DNA of 8,058 bases from Asaia bogorensis (GTDB lineage Bacteria > Pseudomonadota > Alphaproteobacteria > Acetobacterales > Acetobacteraceae), in assembly GCA_945871455.1 (NCBI GenBank), contig CAMBXJ010000186.1:1-8058 (forward strand). The letters run 5' to 3'. Under the pieces are notes generated by a model, which saw only the letters and a program-made list of their open reading frames with translations, searched no databases and was not told the DNA's origin. Position numbers and translations under genes: made by a program. Positions 1 to 5,717 of this stretch are shown piece by piece. Positions within the stretch are counted from its first letter, which is position 1. Each line of letters opens with the position of its first letter.

Positions 1-1289
1 CCCACCCGACCGATCACCGGACGCGGCAATCGACGCAGGATCGCCGCCAATGCCTCCAACCCGTGTCCCTGTATCGTCACGGCAACCGATGCCAGCAAAT
101 CGACCGGCAAAGCACCCGAGCCGATCTGGCTGCGGCAGGCCTCGATCTCTACCGGACGATCAGGAAATACCGCCCGGATGCCGTCCACGATCCGCTCCGC
201 CGTTGCGCGGATCGCCGGCTCGGGGCGGGTCAGCAACCGCAATGCCGGCAGGCGTTCGGCCAGACGGTCCGGGTCCAGATAAAGGCGCAGCACGGTCTCC
301 AGCGCCGCCAACCGGCCCTTGTCCAGCCGCAAGGCCCGTTTCAGCGGGTTCGCATTGATCTGACGCAACAGATCCGCCCGCCCGACGATCAGGCCGGCCT
401 GGGGTCCCCCCAGCAATTTATCGCCGGAAAACGTCACCACGTCCGCGCCGGCGGCCAAGGATTCCCGCGGGGTCGGCTCGTGCGGCAGGCCCCATTGCGC
501 CAGATCGACCAGGCTTCCGCTGCCCAGATCGTCGATCAGCGGCAGTTTTGCCCGATGCGCGATCACTGCCATCTCCGCCGTCGAAACCGACGCCGTGAAG
601 CCGGTAATCGCATAGTTGGCCTGGTGAACGCGCATCAGAGCGGCGGTCTCCGGGCCGATCGCGCCGGCATAATCGCGCGGATGTGTGCGGTTGGTCGTCC
701 CAACCTCCCGCAGCACCGCCCCTGATCGAGCCATGATGTCAGGCACCCGGAACGCACCGCCGATCTCGATCAGCTCCCCACGCGACACCGGCACCTGCCG
801 ACCCAGCGCCAGTGTGTTCAGCACCAGCATCACCGCCGCGGCGTTGTTATTGACGACGGTCGCCGCCTCGGCCCCGGTGAGCCGGCACAGCAGGGGCGCG
901 ATATGGTCGTCGCGCTCGCCCCGCCGGCCGGTTTCCAGATTGTATTCCAGGCTGGTGGCACTTTGCATGGCTTCCGCCGCCGCCGCCGCGGCCTCTGGCG
1001 GCATCGGGGAACGTCCAAGATTCGTGTGCAGAACCGTGCCGGTCAGGTTGAACACCGGGCGTTGCGAGGCGGCGAATCGCCGGGCCAGCGAGTCGGCGGC
1101 CGCATCGAGAACCTCTGCATCCGGGGCATGGAACCGGCGCGCGGTTCGGCGGGCGGACAATTCGTCCCGCAAAGCGTCCGCGGTGGCGGCGCGTCCGAAA
1201 CGGGCCACCAGAACCGTGGCCTGGGTGGACCGGAGCAAGGCGTCGAGGGAGGGAAGCGGGCTGGTAGGTGCGGTCATGACCAGGAACAT
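1..1289 (-). CDS. selA: L-seryl-tRNA(Sec) selenium transferase SelA, C-terminus cut by window edge
   Basis: This PLP enzyme converts seryl-tRNA(Sec) to selenocysteinyl-tRNA(Sec) using selenophosphate in the cytoplasm. About 429 residues are present; the family is usually 460-470 long, so roughly 25-40 C-terminal residues lie beyond base 1. Visible SelA signatures are NLTGTVLHTNLGR at residues 81-93, YNLETGRRGERDDHI at 116-130, VVNNNAAAVML soon after, the EVGTTNRTHP stretch, and FSGDKLLGGPQAG around the PLP-binding lysine, which is K291 here (K295 in E. coli). The C-terminal SQIGSGALPVD and PVIGR motifs are also present. I chose the ATG at 1289 because AGG and GGGA stand upstream of it. An in-frame ATG at 1277 lacks a ribosome site. 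The gene diverges from a GNAT gene. selB would be expected just past the left edge but is not visible. SelA implies the organism makes at least one selenoprotein, often a formate dehydrogenase (inference). Confidence 0.96.
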   Translation of the reverse strand, partial: MFLVMTAPTSPLPSLDALLRSTQATVLVARFGRAATADALRDELSARRTARRFHAPDAEVLDAAADSLARRFAASQRPVFNLTGTVLHTNLGRSPMPPEAAAAAAEAMQSATSLEYNLETGRRGERDDHIAPLLCRLTGAEAATVVNNNAAAVMLVLNTLALGRQVPVSRGELIEIGGAFRVPDIMARSGAVLREVGTTNRTHPRDYAGAIGPETAALMRVHQANYAITGFTASVSTAEMAVIAHRAKLPLIDDLGSGSLVDLAQWGLPHEPTPRESLAAGADVVTFSGDKLLGGPQAGLIVGRADLLRQINANPLKRALRLDKGRLAALETVLRLYLDPDRLAERLPALRLLTRPEPAIRATAERIVDGIRAVFPDRPVEIEACRSQIGSGALPVDLLASVAVTIQGHGLEALAAILRRLPRPVIGRV

Positions 1290-1332
1290 GGTAGCCTGCT
1301 TCCCTCAGGCGACAAGCGGAGGCGACCAGCGG

Positions 1333-1863
1333 ATGGAAGCGGTTTTCAGGATTCCCACCTTGCGCACCGATCGCCTGACCTTGCGTGCCTTCCGCGCGGA
1401 GGACCTCGACGGGCTGGCCGCCATGAACGCCGATGTGGAAGTGCGGCGTTGGCTCGGGGGACGCCTGATGTCGCGCGACGAAAGCTGGGGCGTGATGGAA
1501 TCGTCGCTCGGCCAATGGGCACTCCGTGGCTACGGCCTGTTCGCGGTGGAGGTCGAGGGCAGTTTCGCCGGCCGGATCGGCATCCTGCACCCGGCGGATT
1601 GGTCGGAGCCCGAACTGGCCTGGGGCCTGGCCCAGCCGTTCTGGGGACGAGGCCTGGCCACCGAAGCGGCCGCGTGTGCACGCGATTGGGCTTATGCAAC
1701 CTGCGGCTTTGAAGGATTGGCGAGCTTCATTCTGACGGAAAATCTCCGATCCCGACGTGTGGCGGAAAAGCTTGGTGCGGTCCGACAGGGCAAGATCGAA
1801 TTGCGAGGCATGGTCGCCGATTGCTGGATCCATCCCGTCCCGGGGCGTGGCGTCGCGGTCTGA
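1333..1863 (+). CDS. GNAT-family N-acetyltransferase, RimJ/RimL-like
   Basis: A 176-residue protein of the GNAT fold that transfers acetyl from acetyl-CoA to an amine; the substrate cannot be read from sequence. The N-terminus has the RimJ/RimL-type opening (LRTDRLTLRAF, residues 10-20). The central strands include FAVEVEGSFAGRIGI (70-84). The acetyl-CoA pyrophosphate loop is FWGRGLATEA (103-112), matching the R/Q-x-x-G-x-G/A pattern, and the C-terminal N137-LRSRRVAEKLGA helix is the usual cofactor-side motif. The chosen ATG at 1333 has GGAGG 10 bases upstream and begins where family similarity begins. In-frame ATGs at 1276 and 1288 would overlap the start of the divergent selA. This subfamily commonly modifies ribosomal protein N-termini or small molecules, so neither role can be assigned. 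A link to selenocysteine metabolism is not implied by the sequence. Confidence 0.9.
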   Translation: MEAVFRIPTLRTDRLTLRAFRAEDLDGLAAMNADVEVRRWLGGRLMSRDESWGVMESSLGQWALRGYGLFAVEVEGSFAGRIGILHPADWSEPELAWGLAQPFWGRGLATEAAACARDWAYATCGFEGLASFILTENLRSRRVAEKLGAVRQGKIELRGMVADCWIHPVPGRGVAV

Positions 1864-1866
1864 TGC

Positions 1867-1914
1867 GGCCCGGGCGGGTGTGTTTGGAAATCCGTCGGTC
1901 AGACCCGCGCGGCC
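1867..1914. other. GC-rich hairpin just after the acetyltransferase stop
   Basis: GGCCCGGGCGGGT (1867-1879) can pair with ACCCGCGCGGCC (1903-1914) with one bulge, leaving a 23-nt loop. It sits four bases after the acetyltransferase stop and could slow or end transcription. There is no T-tract after it, so it is not a standard intrinsic terminator. Confidence 0.25.
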
Positions 1915-1998
1915 ATGACCCGCGTATGGACGTTATTCGCTACTTTGGCGGAGGTCGATTTCAACGGAGTCAACCTCTAACCGATGACGTCCCCCTGT

Positions 1999-2074
1999 GT
2001 CATTGCGGGACTGGATCGGGTAACCCATCCCCGGTCGTTGAAGCGCGGGTTGTCGGATCAAGTCCGAAAATGAC
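1999..2074. repeat. Imperfect long palindrome, dispersed-repeat type
   Basis: The arms 1999-2018 and 2055-2074 are inverted copies matching at 15 of 20 positions (GTCATT, then GGACT, then GATC on the left arm). An inner AACCC (2022-2026) pairs with GGGTT (2047-2051) at the same 3-base offset on both sides, extending the hairpin inward. This has the style of the GTCATT...AATGAC intergenic palindromes spread through many alphaproteobacterial genomes (from memory, not searched). The rest of the gene-free stretch 1864-2242 shows no ORF with convincing protein character. Confidence 0.55.
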
Positions 2075-2242
2075 GGTGGGGAGACACCAGCGGTCAATGG
2101 GTCCGGCCAATTTCAATACACCGCGAGATATGGGTGACGGATCCGTACGCGGCATGACTCGGACAGACGCCCGCGCTCCACACCAGACGTCCCCTTCACG
2201 ACTGCCGGTATCCTTCGGACCCAACCGCCGAACCCGCAACCT

Positions 2243-2620
2243 TTACGACACGGCGGTCGGATCAAGGTTCAACGCATACGCCGGCTGATCGGGCGTCTGG
2301 CTGCCCATGGAGAATTTTGGACTGGCATCGAGGTAGTCGTGCGTGTGCACCACAACTGTATCGGCGTCCGCCAGGACAATGGCATAGGCGGGCGGTTCGT
2401 GGCTGCCGGGGATTGCCCCCCCGTTGCTGTTCAGTGCGATCAGCGGCCAGAAATAGTCGTTCCAGTGCACAACGACAGAGAAGATGCCGAACGCGGTTAC
2501 GGCCGGGATGGCGCCGGGAAGCATCACCCGCCAGACGATGGCGAGTTCGGACAATCCGTCCATGCGCACCGCGTCGATCAGATCGTTCGGCACGGTCAGG
2601 AAGAATTGCCGCATCAGGAC
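2243..2620 (-). pseudogene. 3' fragment of an ABC sugar/glycerol-phosphate permease with an unrelated tail
   Basis: The stretch encoded by 2620 down to about 2426 is clearly the conserved C-terminal half of a MalG/UgpE-type inner-membrane permease. It opens LMRQFFLTVPNDLIDAVRMD, carries the EAA-like loop (DAV, then G, then LP at the canonical spacing) that docks the ATPase, and continues into HWNDYFWPLIALNS. The N-terminal membrane segments are absent, and so is the final family segment with its last transmembrane helix. After a run of seven G (2414-2420 on the minus strand) the same frame continues with about 58 residues (PPAYAIVLADADTVVVHTHD and on, ending TAVS). These do not look like permease; I do not recognise them with confidence. 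There is no start codon or ribosome site for a functional permease, so this is a decayed remnant. The ATPase fragment directly upstream overlaps it by a few bases. Confidence 0.75.
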
Positions 2621-2730
2621 GGCCCGACAAGCGTCATGAACTCCCGGTCGGCGATGTCCAGCGAGACATCGCGCAACACTTCGGTCTTGCCGAATGATTT
2701 TCGGATATCGCGAAGCTCGACCGCCGCCAT
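2614..2730 (-). pseudogene. 5' fragment of a UgpC/MsmK-type ABC ATPase, truncated at Walker A
   Basis: Thirty-eight codons beginning MAAVELRDIRKSFGKTEVLR and ending DREFMTLVGPS, followed by a TGA. This is the standard N-terminus of the CUT1-family ATPase (UgpC, MalK, MsmK), with the aromatic-stack region near SFG and the strand leading to the P-loop. A normal family member would continue GCGKST and run about 350 residues. Instead the frame stops at the second Gly of the P-loop, and the following bases belong to the permease frame. GGGAG stands 5 bases before the ATG, so the peptide could still be translated, but it has no nucleotide-binding site. It is the residue of a deletion or rearrangement in a transporter operon. 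Confidence 0.8.
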
Positions 2731-2934
2731 GGGGACTCCCGCCGGTTGCGGGGGTGCGGTACCATCGGGCGGTGACGGGGCGATGACAGGGACGTGGCGC
2801 TTGGATGACCCTTGCCACGATTCACCTGATCGGTCGGACCTATCGGACGGTCATCCGGTTGGATGCGCGCGTTGTCGCCCTCCGCACACCGCGTCACGTC
2901 GGCCCGTGCCGAACTCACCAGGGAGAGTCCCCCA

Positions 2935-3324
2935 ATGCACCGCGAAACAATCCACAGTTCGGCCTGCGCCGCGACACCGCCATTCTTTGCCCAGGCGGTG
3001 AAGGTCGGACCGATGATATTCGTGTCGGGGCAGTTGGCGCGCGACGCGGCGGGCCATGTCGTGGGCAAGGGCGACATGGCGGCGCAGACACGGCAGGTGA
3101 TCCGCAATCTGGAAGCGATCCTGCGGGAAGCGGGCGCGGAACTGCGCCATGTGGTCAAGCTGACCGCGTTCATGACCGACATGGGATTGGCGAGCCAGGC
3201 CTGGGCGATACGGGAGGAATGTTTCGCCGCCAACCCGCCGGCCTCGACCGGTGTCGAGGTCAGCCGCCTGACCCATCCCGACTTTTTGATTGAGATGGAA
3301 GCTATCGCGGTCGTTACGGAGTAA
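2935..3324 (+). CDS. RidA/YjgF-family protein lacking the canonical active-site arginine
   Basis: A 129-residue cytosolic Rid-family protein, the usual length. The family fold is visible in VGPMIFVSGQLARDAAGHVV (residues 24-43), the QTRQVIRNLEAILREAG helix (51-67), the VVKLTAFMTDM strand (73-83) and the closing LIEMEAIAVV (118-127). RidA proper hydrolyses reactive enamine/imine intermediates such as 2-aminoacrylate, and needs an arginine in the PARS motif (R105 in E. coli). Here the motif reads PAST and serine 104 occupies that position. The protein therefore probably belongs to a Rid subfamily without classical imine deaminase activity, and the substrate is unknown. The ATG at 2935 has GGGAG 9 bases upstream; an in-frame ATG at 2863 would add 24 residues of no family character. 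The ABC transporter debris just upstream is on the opposite strand. The last codons and stop lie inside a tandem repeat. Confidence 0.9.
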   Translation: MHRETIHSSACAATPPFFAQAVKVGPMIFVSGQLARDAAGHVVGKGDMAAQTRQVIRNLEAILREAGAELRHVVKLTAFMTDMGLASQAWAIREECFAANPPASTGVEVSRLTHPDFLIEMEAIAVVTE

Positions 3325-3356
3325 CGCGGGATGGTCGTTACGGAGTAACGCGGGGT
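3309..3356. repeat. 24-bp tandem duplication covering the end of the ridA-like gene
   Basis: Two adjacent 24-bp units (3309-3332 and 3333-3356) differ at one base only (A or G at position 23). A third partial unit of 7 bases follows at 3357-3363. Each unit contains the inverted repeat CGTTAC-GGA-GTAACG, a 6-bp stem with a 3-nt loop (3312-3326 and 3336-3350). The first unit supplies the last five codons and the TAA of the RidA-like gene; the second is outside the gene. A slippage-type duplication of the gene's end is the simplest explanation. Confidence 0.85.
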
Positions 3357-3366
3357 GGTCGTTGCA

Positions 3367-3385
3367 AACTAGTGCGGCACTAGTT
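3367..3385. repeat. Perfect 8-bp-stem inverted repeat
   Basis: AACTAGTGCGGCACTAGTT forms an 8-bp perfect stem closed by a CGG loop. It lies immediately after the tandem hairpins and repeats their small-stem, 3-nt-loop design with a different sequence. It is AT-rich for this genome. No T-tract follows, so a terminator role is doubtful. A protein-binding operator is possible. Confidence 0.5.
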
Positions 3386-3434
3386 GTTCCGAAACCATAC
3401 CAGATAGTGGAAAATTCAACTCTCTGGTCGGAGT

Positions 3435-3472
3435 CCCCCGCCTGGCCGGCCCGCGCCGGCATGACGCGGGGG
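3435..3472. other. GC-rich hairpin between convergent genes
   Basis: CCCCCGC (3435-3441) pairs with GCGGGGG (3466-3472), and two GCCGGC copies lie inside. It sits between the convergent RidA-like gene and the decarboxylase-family gene and may act as a transcription barrier or be part of a REP-type element. No T-run is present on either side. Confidence 0.35.
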
Positions 3473-3539
3473 CGCCGCCGGCGGGTGACTGTGTCCGCCA
3501 ATCAGTATAGCGAAGGCGGCATCAAGTCCGAACAGGGCG

Positions 3540-4283
3540 TCAGGCGAAGGCGGCGCTCAACGCCCCAAGCGCGTTCAGGGCGGGTGGGAACCCGGTATAG
3601 GGCGCCGTTTGGATGATTGCCTCGATCACCTCGGTCTTGGTCAGGCCAACATTCAGCGCCGATTGGCCGAATTTTCCGACCTGTTCGGGCAGGCGCAGCG
3701 CGGTGAAGCCGGCCACCGCGACCAAAGCGCGCTGGCGGCGTTCCAGGCCGGGGCGGAACCAGATCTCGCCGTAGCCATATTGGATCGCCGTCGGATACAG
3801 CGCGCCGGTGACCGGATTGTCAGGCGCCGCGTAGCCCAGGCGAGCGCGGGCCCCGTGCAGGGTGTTCATCAGGTCCTGGCCGCGCCGTGTCAGTTCCTCC
3901 GACGAAACGTCTTCCGGCGGGTCGGCCGGAAAGACCAGGCCACGCTCGGCGAAGATTTCGGCGGCCAGGGCCAGGGTCTCCTCGGCGGCGGAAAATCCGG
4001 CATAGAGCGAGACCTGCACCAGGATTTCGCGGATTGCCTCCGGGGTCAGGCCCAGGTCCAGACCGGCCCCCAGATGTCGGCGTAGCGCGCGCAACCGGGG
4101 GCCGGCGCCGAGCGCGGTGATCGTGCAGAGCATTCGATCGACCCGTGCCAGACCGGGGCGGTTCCAGACGCCGCCGAATACTGGCTCGGTCAGCAGATTG
4201 GCCAGTCCCGGTGTTTGCGCGGATGAGCCGAACAATGCGGTCAAGGTTGCCTTGCCTTGCTCGCGCAGATCGTGGCGGGTCAT
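3540..4283 (-). CDS. Tandem-domain carboxymuconolactone decarboxylase (CMD) family protein
   Basis: A 247-residue cytosolic protein with two CMD/PcaC-like alpha-helical domains. Domain 1 spans about residues 30-115 (GGVWNRPGLARVDRMLCTITAL, then GLTPEAIREILVQVSLYAGF). Domain 2 spans about 165-247 (GYGEIWFRPGLERRQRALVA, then GLTKTEVIEAIIQTAPYTGF). The parallel motifs show an internal duplication. PcaC itself is a single domain of about 130 residues acting on gamma-carboxymuconolactone in protocatechuate catabolism. No pca neighbours are seen, so that role is not supported. The CxxC pair of AhpD-type peroxidase-linked members is absent. AGGAG stands 8 bases before the ATG at 4283. It lies 157 bp downstream of the nitroreductase on the same strand, so it may be co-transcribed or have its own promoter. 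The function remains open. Confidence 0.88.
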   Translation of the reverse strand: MTRHDLREQGKATLTALFGSSAQTPGLANLLTEPVFGGVWNRPGLARVDRMLCTITALGAGPRLRALRRHLGAGLDLGLTPEAIREILVQVSLYAGFSAAEETLALAAEIFAERGLVFPADPPEDVSSEELTRRGQDLMNTLHGARARLGYAAPDNPVTGALYPTAIQYGYGEIWFRPGLERRQRALVAVAGFTALRLPEQVGKFGQSALNVGLTKTEVIEAIIQTAPYTGFPPALNALGALSAAFA

Positions 4284-4440
4284 GGCATTTACTCCTGCGT
4301 GATGATGTTGCGATAGTGATCGCGCGATCTGGCACCGAAGTCCACCAACCGCATGCGGCTGCCATACCCGTCCGATTCTTGTTGTGGGGCCGGTTGGGCG
4401 ATTATCCCGTCGCCCGACACCGGACCGGACCGATCCCGCC

Positions 4441-5280
4441 TTACCGCAGTTCGAAGCCCAGATTGAGCAGGGCCTCCCGGATACGGTCGCGCCCGGTCAG
4501 CGACCTCGGTCCGGCGAGGCGGCCGGTAGCCTGCGCGGTCCAGTCCTGTTCCGTCATCCCCTGTTCGCGCATGTAGTCCCGTGCGACGGCGTTATAGCGC
4601 TCGATCGCGTCGCGCTTCAGATCGCTGTCGTACTGTTCGTGATGCAGCACGATCCCCTGCGGCAGTCGCGGCTTGATGCCGGTGGCCTTGGCCGGGTCCG
4701 GATAGCCGATCGACATGCCGAACACGGCGAAGACATGGGGCGGCAGTTTCAGTTCGGTGGCCACTTCTTCCGGAAGGTTGCGCATCGCGCCGATATAGAC
4801 GCCGCCCAGGCCAAGCGATTCCGCGGCGAGAATGGCGGATTGGGAGGCAAGGGCGGCGTCGACAACGCCCAGGATGAACGCCTCCAGGAAGTGCGATCCC
4901 TCGACCTGCAACTGTCGGTCGGCGGCGATGCCATCCAGGCGCGCGAAGTCGGCCAGCCAGATCAGCAACAACGGGGCATCGCGGATGAATTGCTGGTTGC
5001 CGGCCAGCGTGGCAATGCGGGATTTCCGTTCGGCGTCCCGCACGGCGATGACGCTCCAGACTTGCAGGTTGGACGAGGTGGAGGCCGATTGGGCCGCCGC
5101 GACCAAGGTTTCCAAGGTGCCGTCGGGCAGGGCGTCGGGCAGGAAGCCGCGGACCGAGCGGTGGTTCAGGATGGTTTCCAGCACCTGATTCCACTGCGCC
5201 GGGGCCGGCAGAGATGCGTCGCGATTGCGCTGGAACAGGAGGCTGGCGGCCTGATCGTCGGACTGTTGGGTCGTGGGCAC
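4441..5280 (-). CDS. NfsA/FRP-type NADPH-dependent FMN nitroreductase
   Basis: A 279-residue flavoprotein of the nitroreductase fold. It would reduce nitro compounds, quinones or flavin with two electrons from NAD(P)H in the cytoplasm; the natural substrate is unknown. NfsA-type signatures are the FMN-phosphate motif HRSVR (residues 40-44), AAQSASTSSNLQVW (62-75), the helix AAESLGLGGVYIGAMRN (152-168), FGMSIGYP (187-194) and KPRLP (203-207). E. coli NfsA is about 240 residues; the extra length is mostly a 30-residue N-terminal extension before the family opening. The start is GTG at 5280, supported by GGAG 6 bases upstream. The decarboxylase-family gene follows on the same strand after a 157-bp gap. 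The long spacer upstream shows no obvious promoter for this gene close to its start. Confidence 0.92.
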   Translation of the reverse strand: MPTTQQSDDQAASLLFQRNRDASLPAPAQWNQVLETILNHRSVRGFLPDALPDGTLETLVAAAQSASTSSNLQVWSVIAVRDAERKSRIATLAGNQQFIRDAPLLLIWLADFARLDGIAADRQLQVEGSHFLEAFILGVVDAALASQSAILAAESLGLGGVYIGAMRNLPEEVATELKLPPHVFAVFGMSIGYPDPAKATGIKPRLPQGIVLHHEQYDSDLKRDAIERYNAVARDYMREQGMTEQDWTAQATGRLAGPRSLTGRDRIREALLNLGFELR

Positions 5281-5429
5281 TGCGGTCTCCGTGCTTGTCG
5301 GGAAATGTGGATCAGCGGCATCATCCCCGACCGGGCACGGTCCGGCAATCGGGTGACAAGGGGCGAGGGGGGCGTGGGAGGCCTGTGCGACCCTACCGCA
5401 TACCTACATCCTGGAATCGGGCATCGGGC

Positions 5430-5541
5430 GGAGGAAATCCCTCCTCTCCTCGTGCGGGAGCAGGTTGGGGGAGAGCGGGTTCGCGCATCATTTATGCGTT
5501 CGTAGGCTTCCTCCCGCCCCTCTCGCAAAGGGAGGCGGAGG
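5430..5541. repeat. Cluster of degenerate REP-like hairpins
   Basis: Three inverted repeats stand in a row. GGAGG-AAATC-CCTCC spans 5430-5444. CTCTCC (5444-5449) pairs with GGAGAG (5470-5475), flanking a CGTGCGGGAG core. An imperfect 14-bp arm at 5510-5523 pairs with 5528-5541 across a CGCA loop. The wording (CTCTCC, GTGCGGGAG, GTTGGGGGAGAG) resembles the widespread CTC-rich intergenic REP elements of proteobacteria, in decayed form. The remaining 5281-5429 and 5542-5660 show no gene. Confidence 0.5.
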
Positions 5542-5668
5542 ATGTTCGCCGCGATCTGGTTGTGGGCATTGGGTAGGCGCGGTGACCGGGCGGGCGCGAC
5601 GGAACATTGTATGGGTTTCGACCACGCGGACGCTGAAAAGCGACGGCTGGCAAGTTTTCGCCCCAGGC

Positions 5669-5684
5669 TGTGATCTACGTCACA
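5669..5684. promoter_or_regulatory. Near-consensus CRP-family binding site
   Basis: TGTGATCTACGTCACA has both perfect half-sites (TGTGA, TCACA) with the 6-bp spacer of the CRP consensus, and the outer C and G extend the symmetry by one pair. Its centre lies 41-43 bp before the start predicted from the -10-like element at 5707, the class II activation geometry. It is about 390 bp from the nitroreductase start, so the small RNA on the plus strand is the better target. FNR/FixK sites (TTGAT-N4-ATCAA) do not fit. Confidence 0.65.
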
Positions 5685-5706
5685 GGTATCGGGCGAATGC
5701 CCCCGC

Positions 5707-5712
5707 CATAGT
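5707..5712 (+). promoter_or_regulatory. -10-like element of the small RNA promoter
   Basis: CATAGT matches TATAAT at four of six positions and predicts a transcription start around 5718-5719. There is no good -35 hexamer (AGGTAT at 5684-5689), as expected for a class II CRP-dependent promoter where the activator replaces it. Confidence 0.45.
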
Positions 5713-5717
5713 GGGGT

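Noticed and set aside
63..725. Long plus-strand frames across the left end
   Set aside because: They lie antisense to selA, which has full family motifs on the minus strand; their translations are Arg/Pro/Gln-rich shadows.
1..1289. A selC (tRNA-Sec) gene or SECIS near selA
   Set aside because: No long-variable-arm tRNA or T-loop pattern seen anywhere in the window.
847..1833. Minus-strand open frame of 328 codons through the acetyltransferase
   Set aside because: It crosses both selA and the GNAT gene in a wrong frame and has no domain character.
2000..2239. Minus-strand frame of 79 codons in the same gap
   Set aside because: Half of it is the palindromic repeat; codon use and composition are not convincing.
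1821..2288. Plus-strand frame through the gap after the acetyltransferase
   Set aside because: It starts inside the GNAT gene, crosses the palindrome and ends in the transporter debris; no recognisable protein and no ribosome site.
3309..3385. CRISPR array
   Set aside because: The two 24-bp units are directly adjacent with no spacers; a simple tandem duplication.
5610..5673. 20-codon ORF before the small RNA, ending in the CRP site
   Set aside because: No clear ribosome site, and its stop lies inside the putative operator, upstream of the predicted start.
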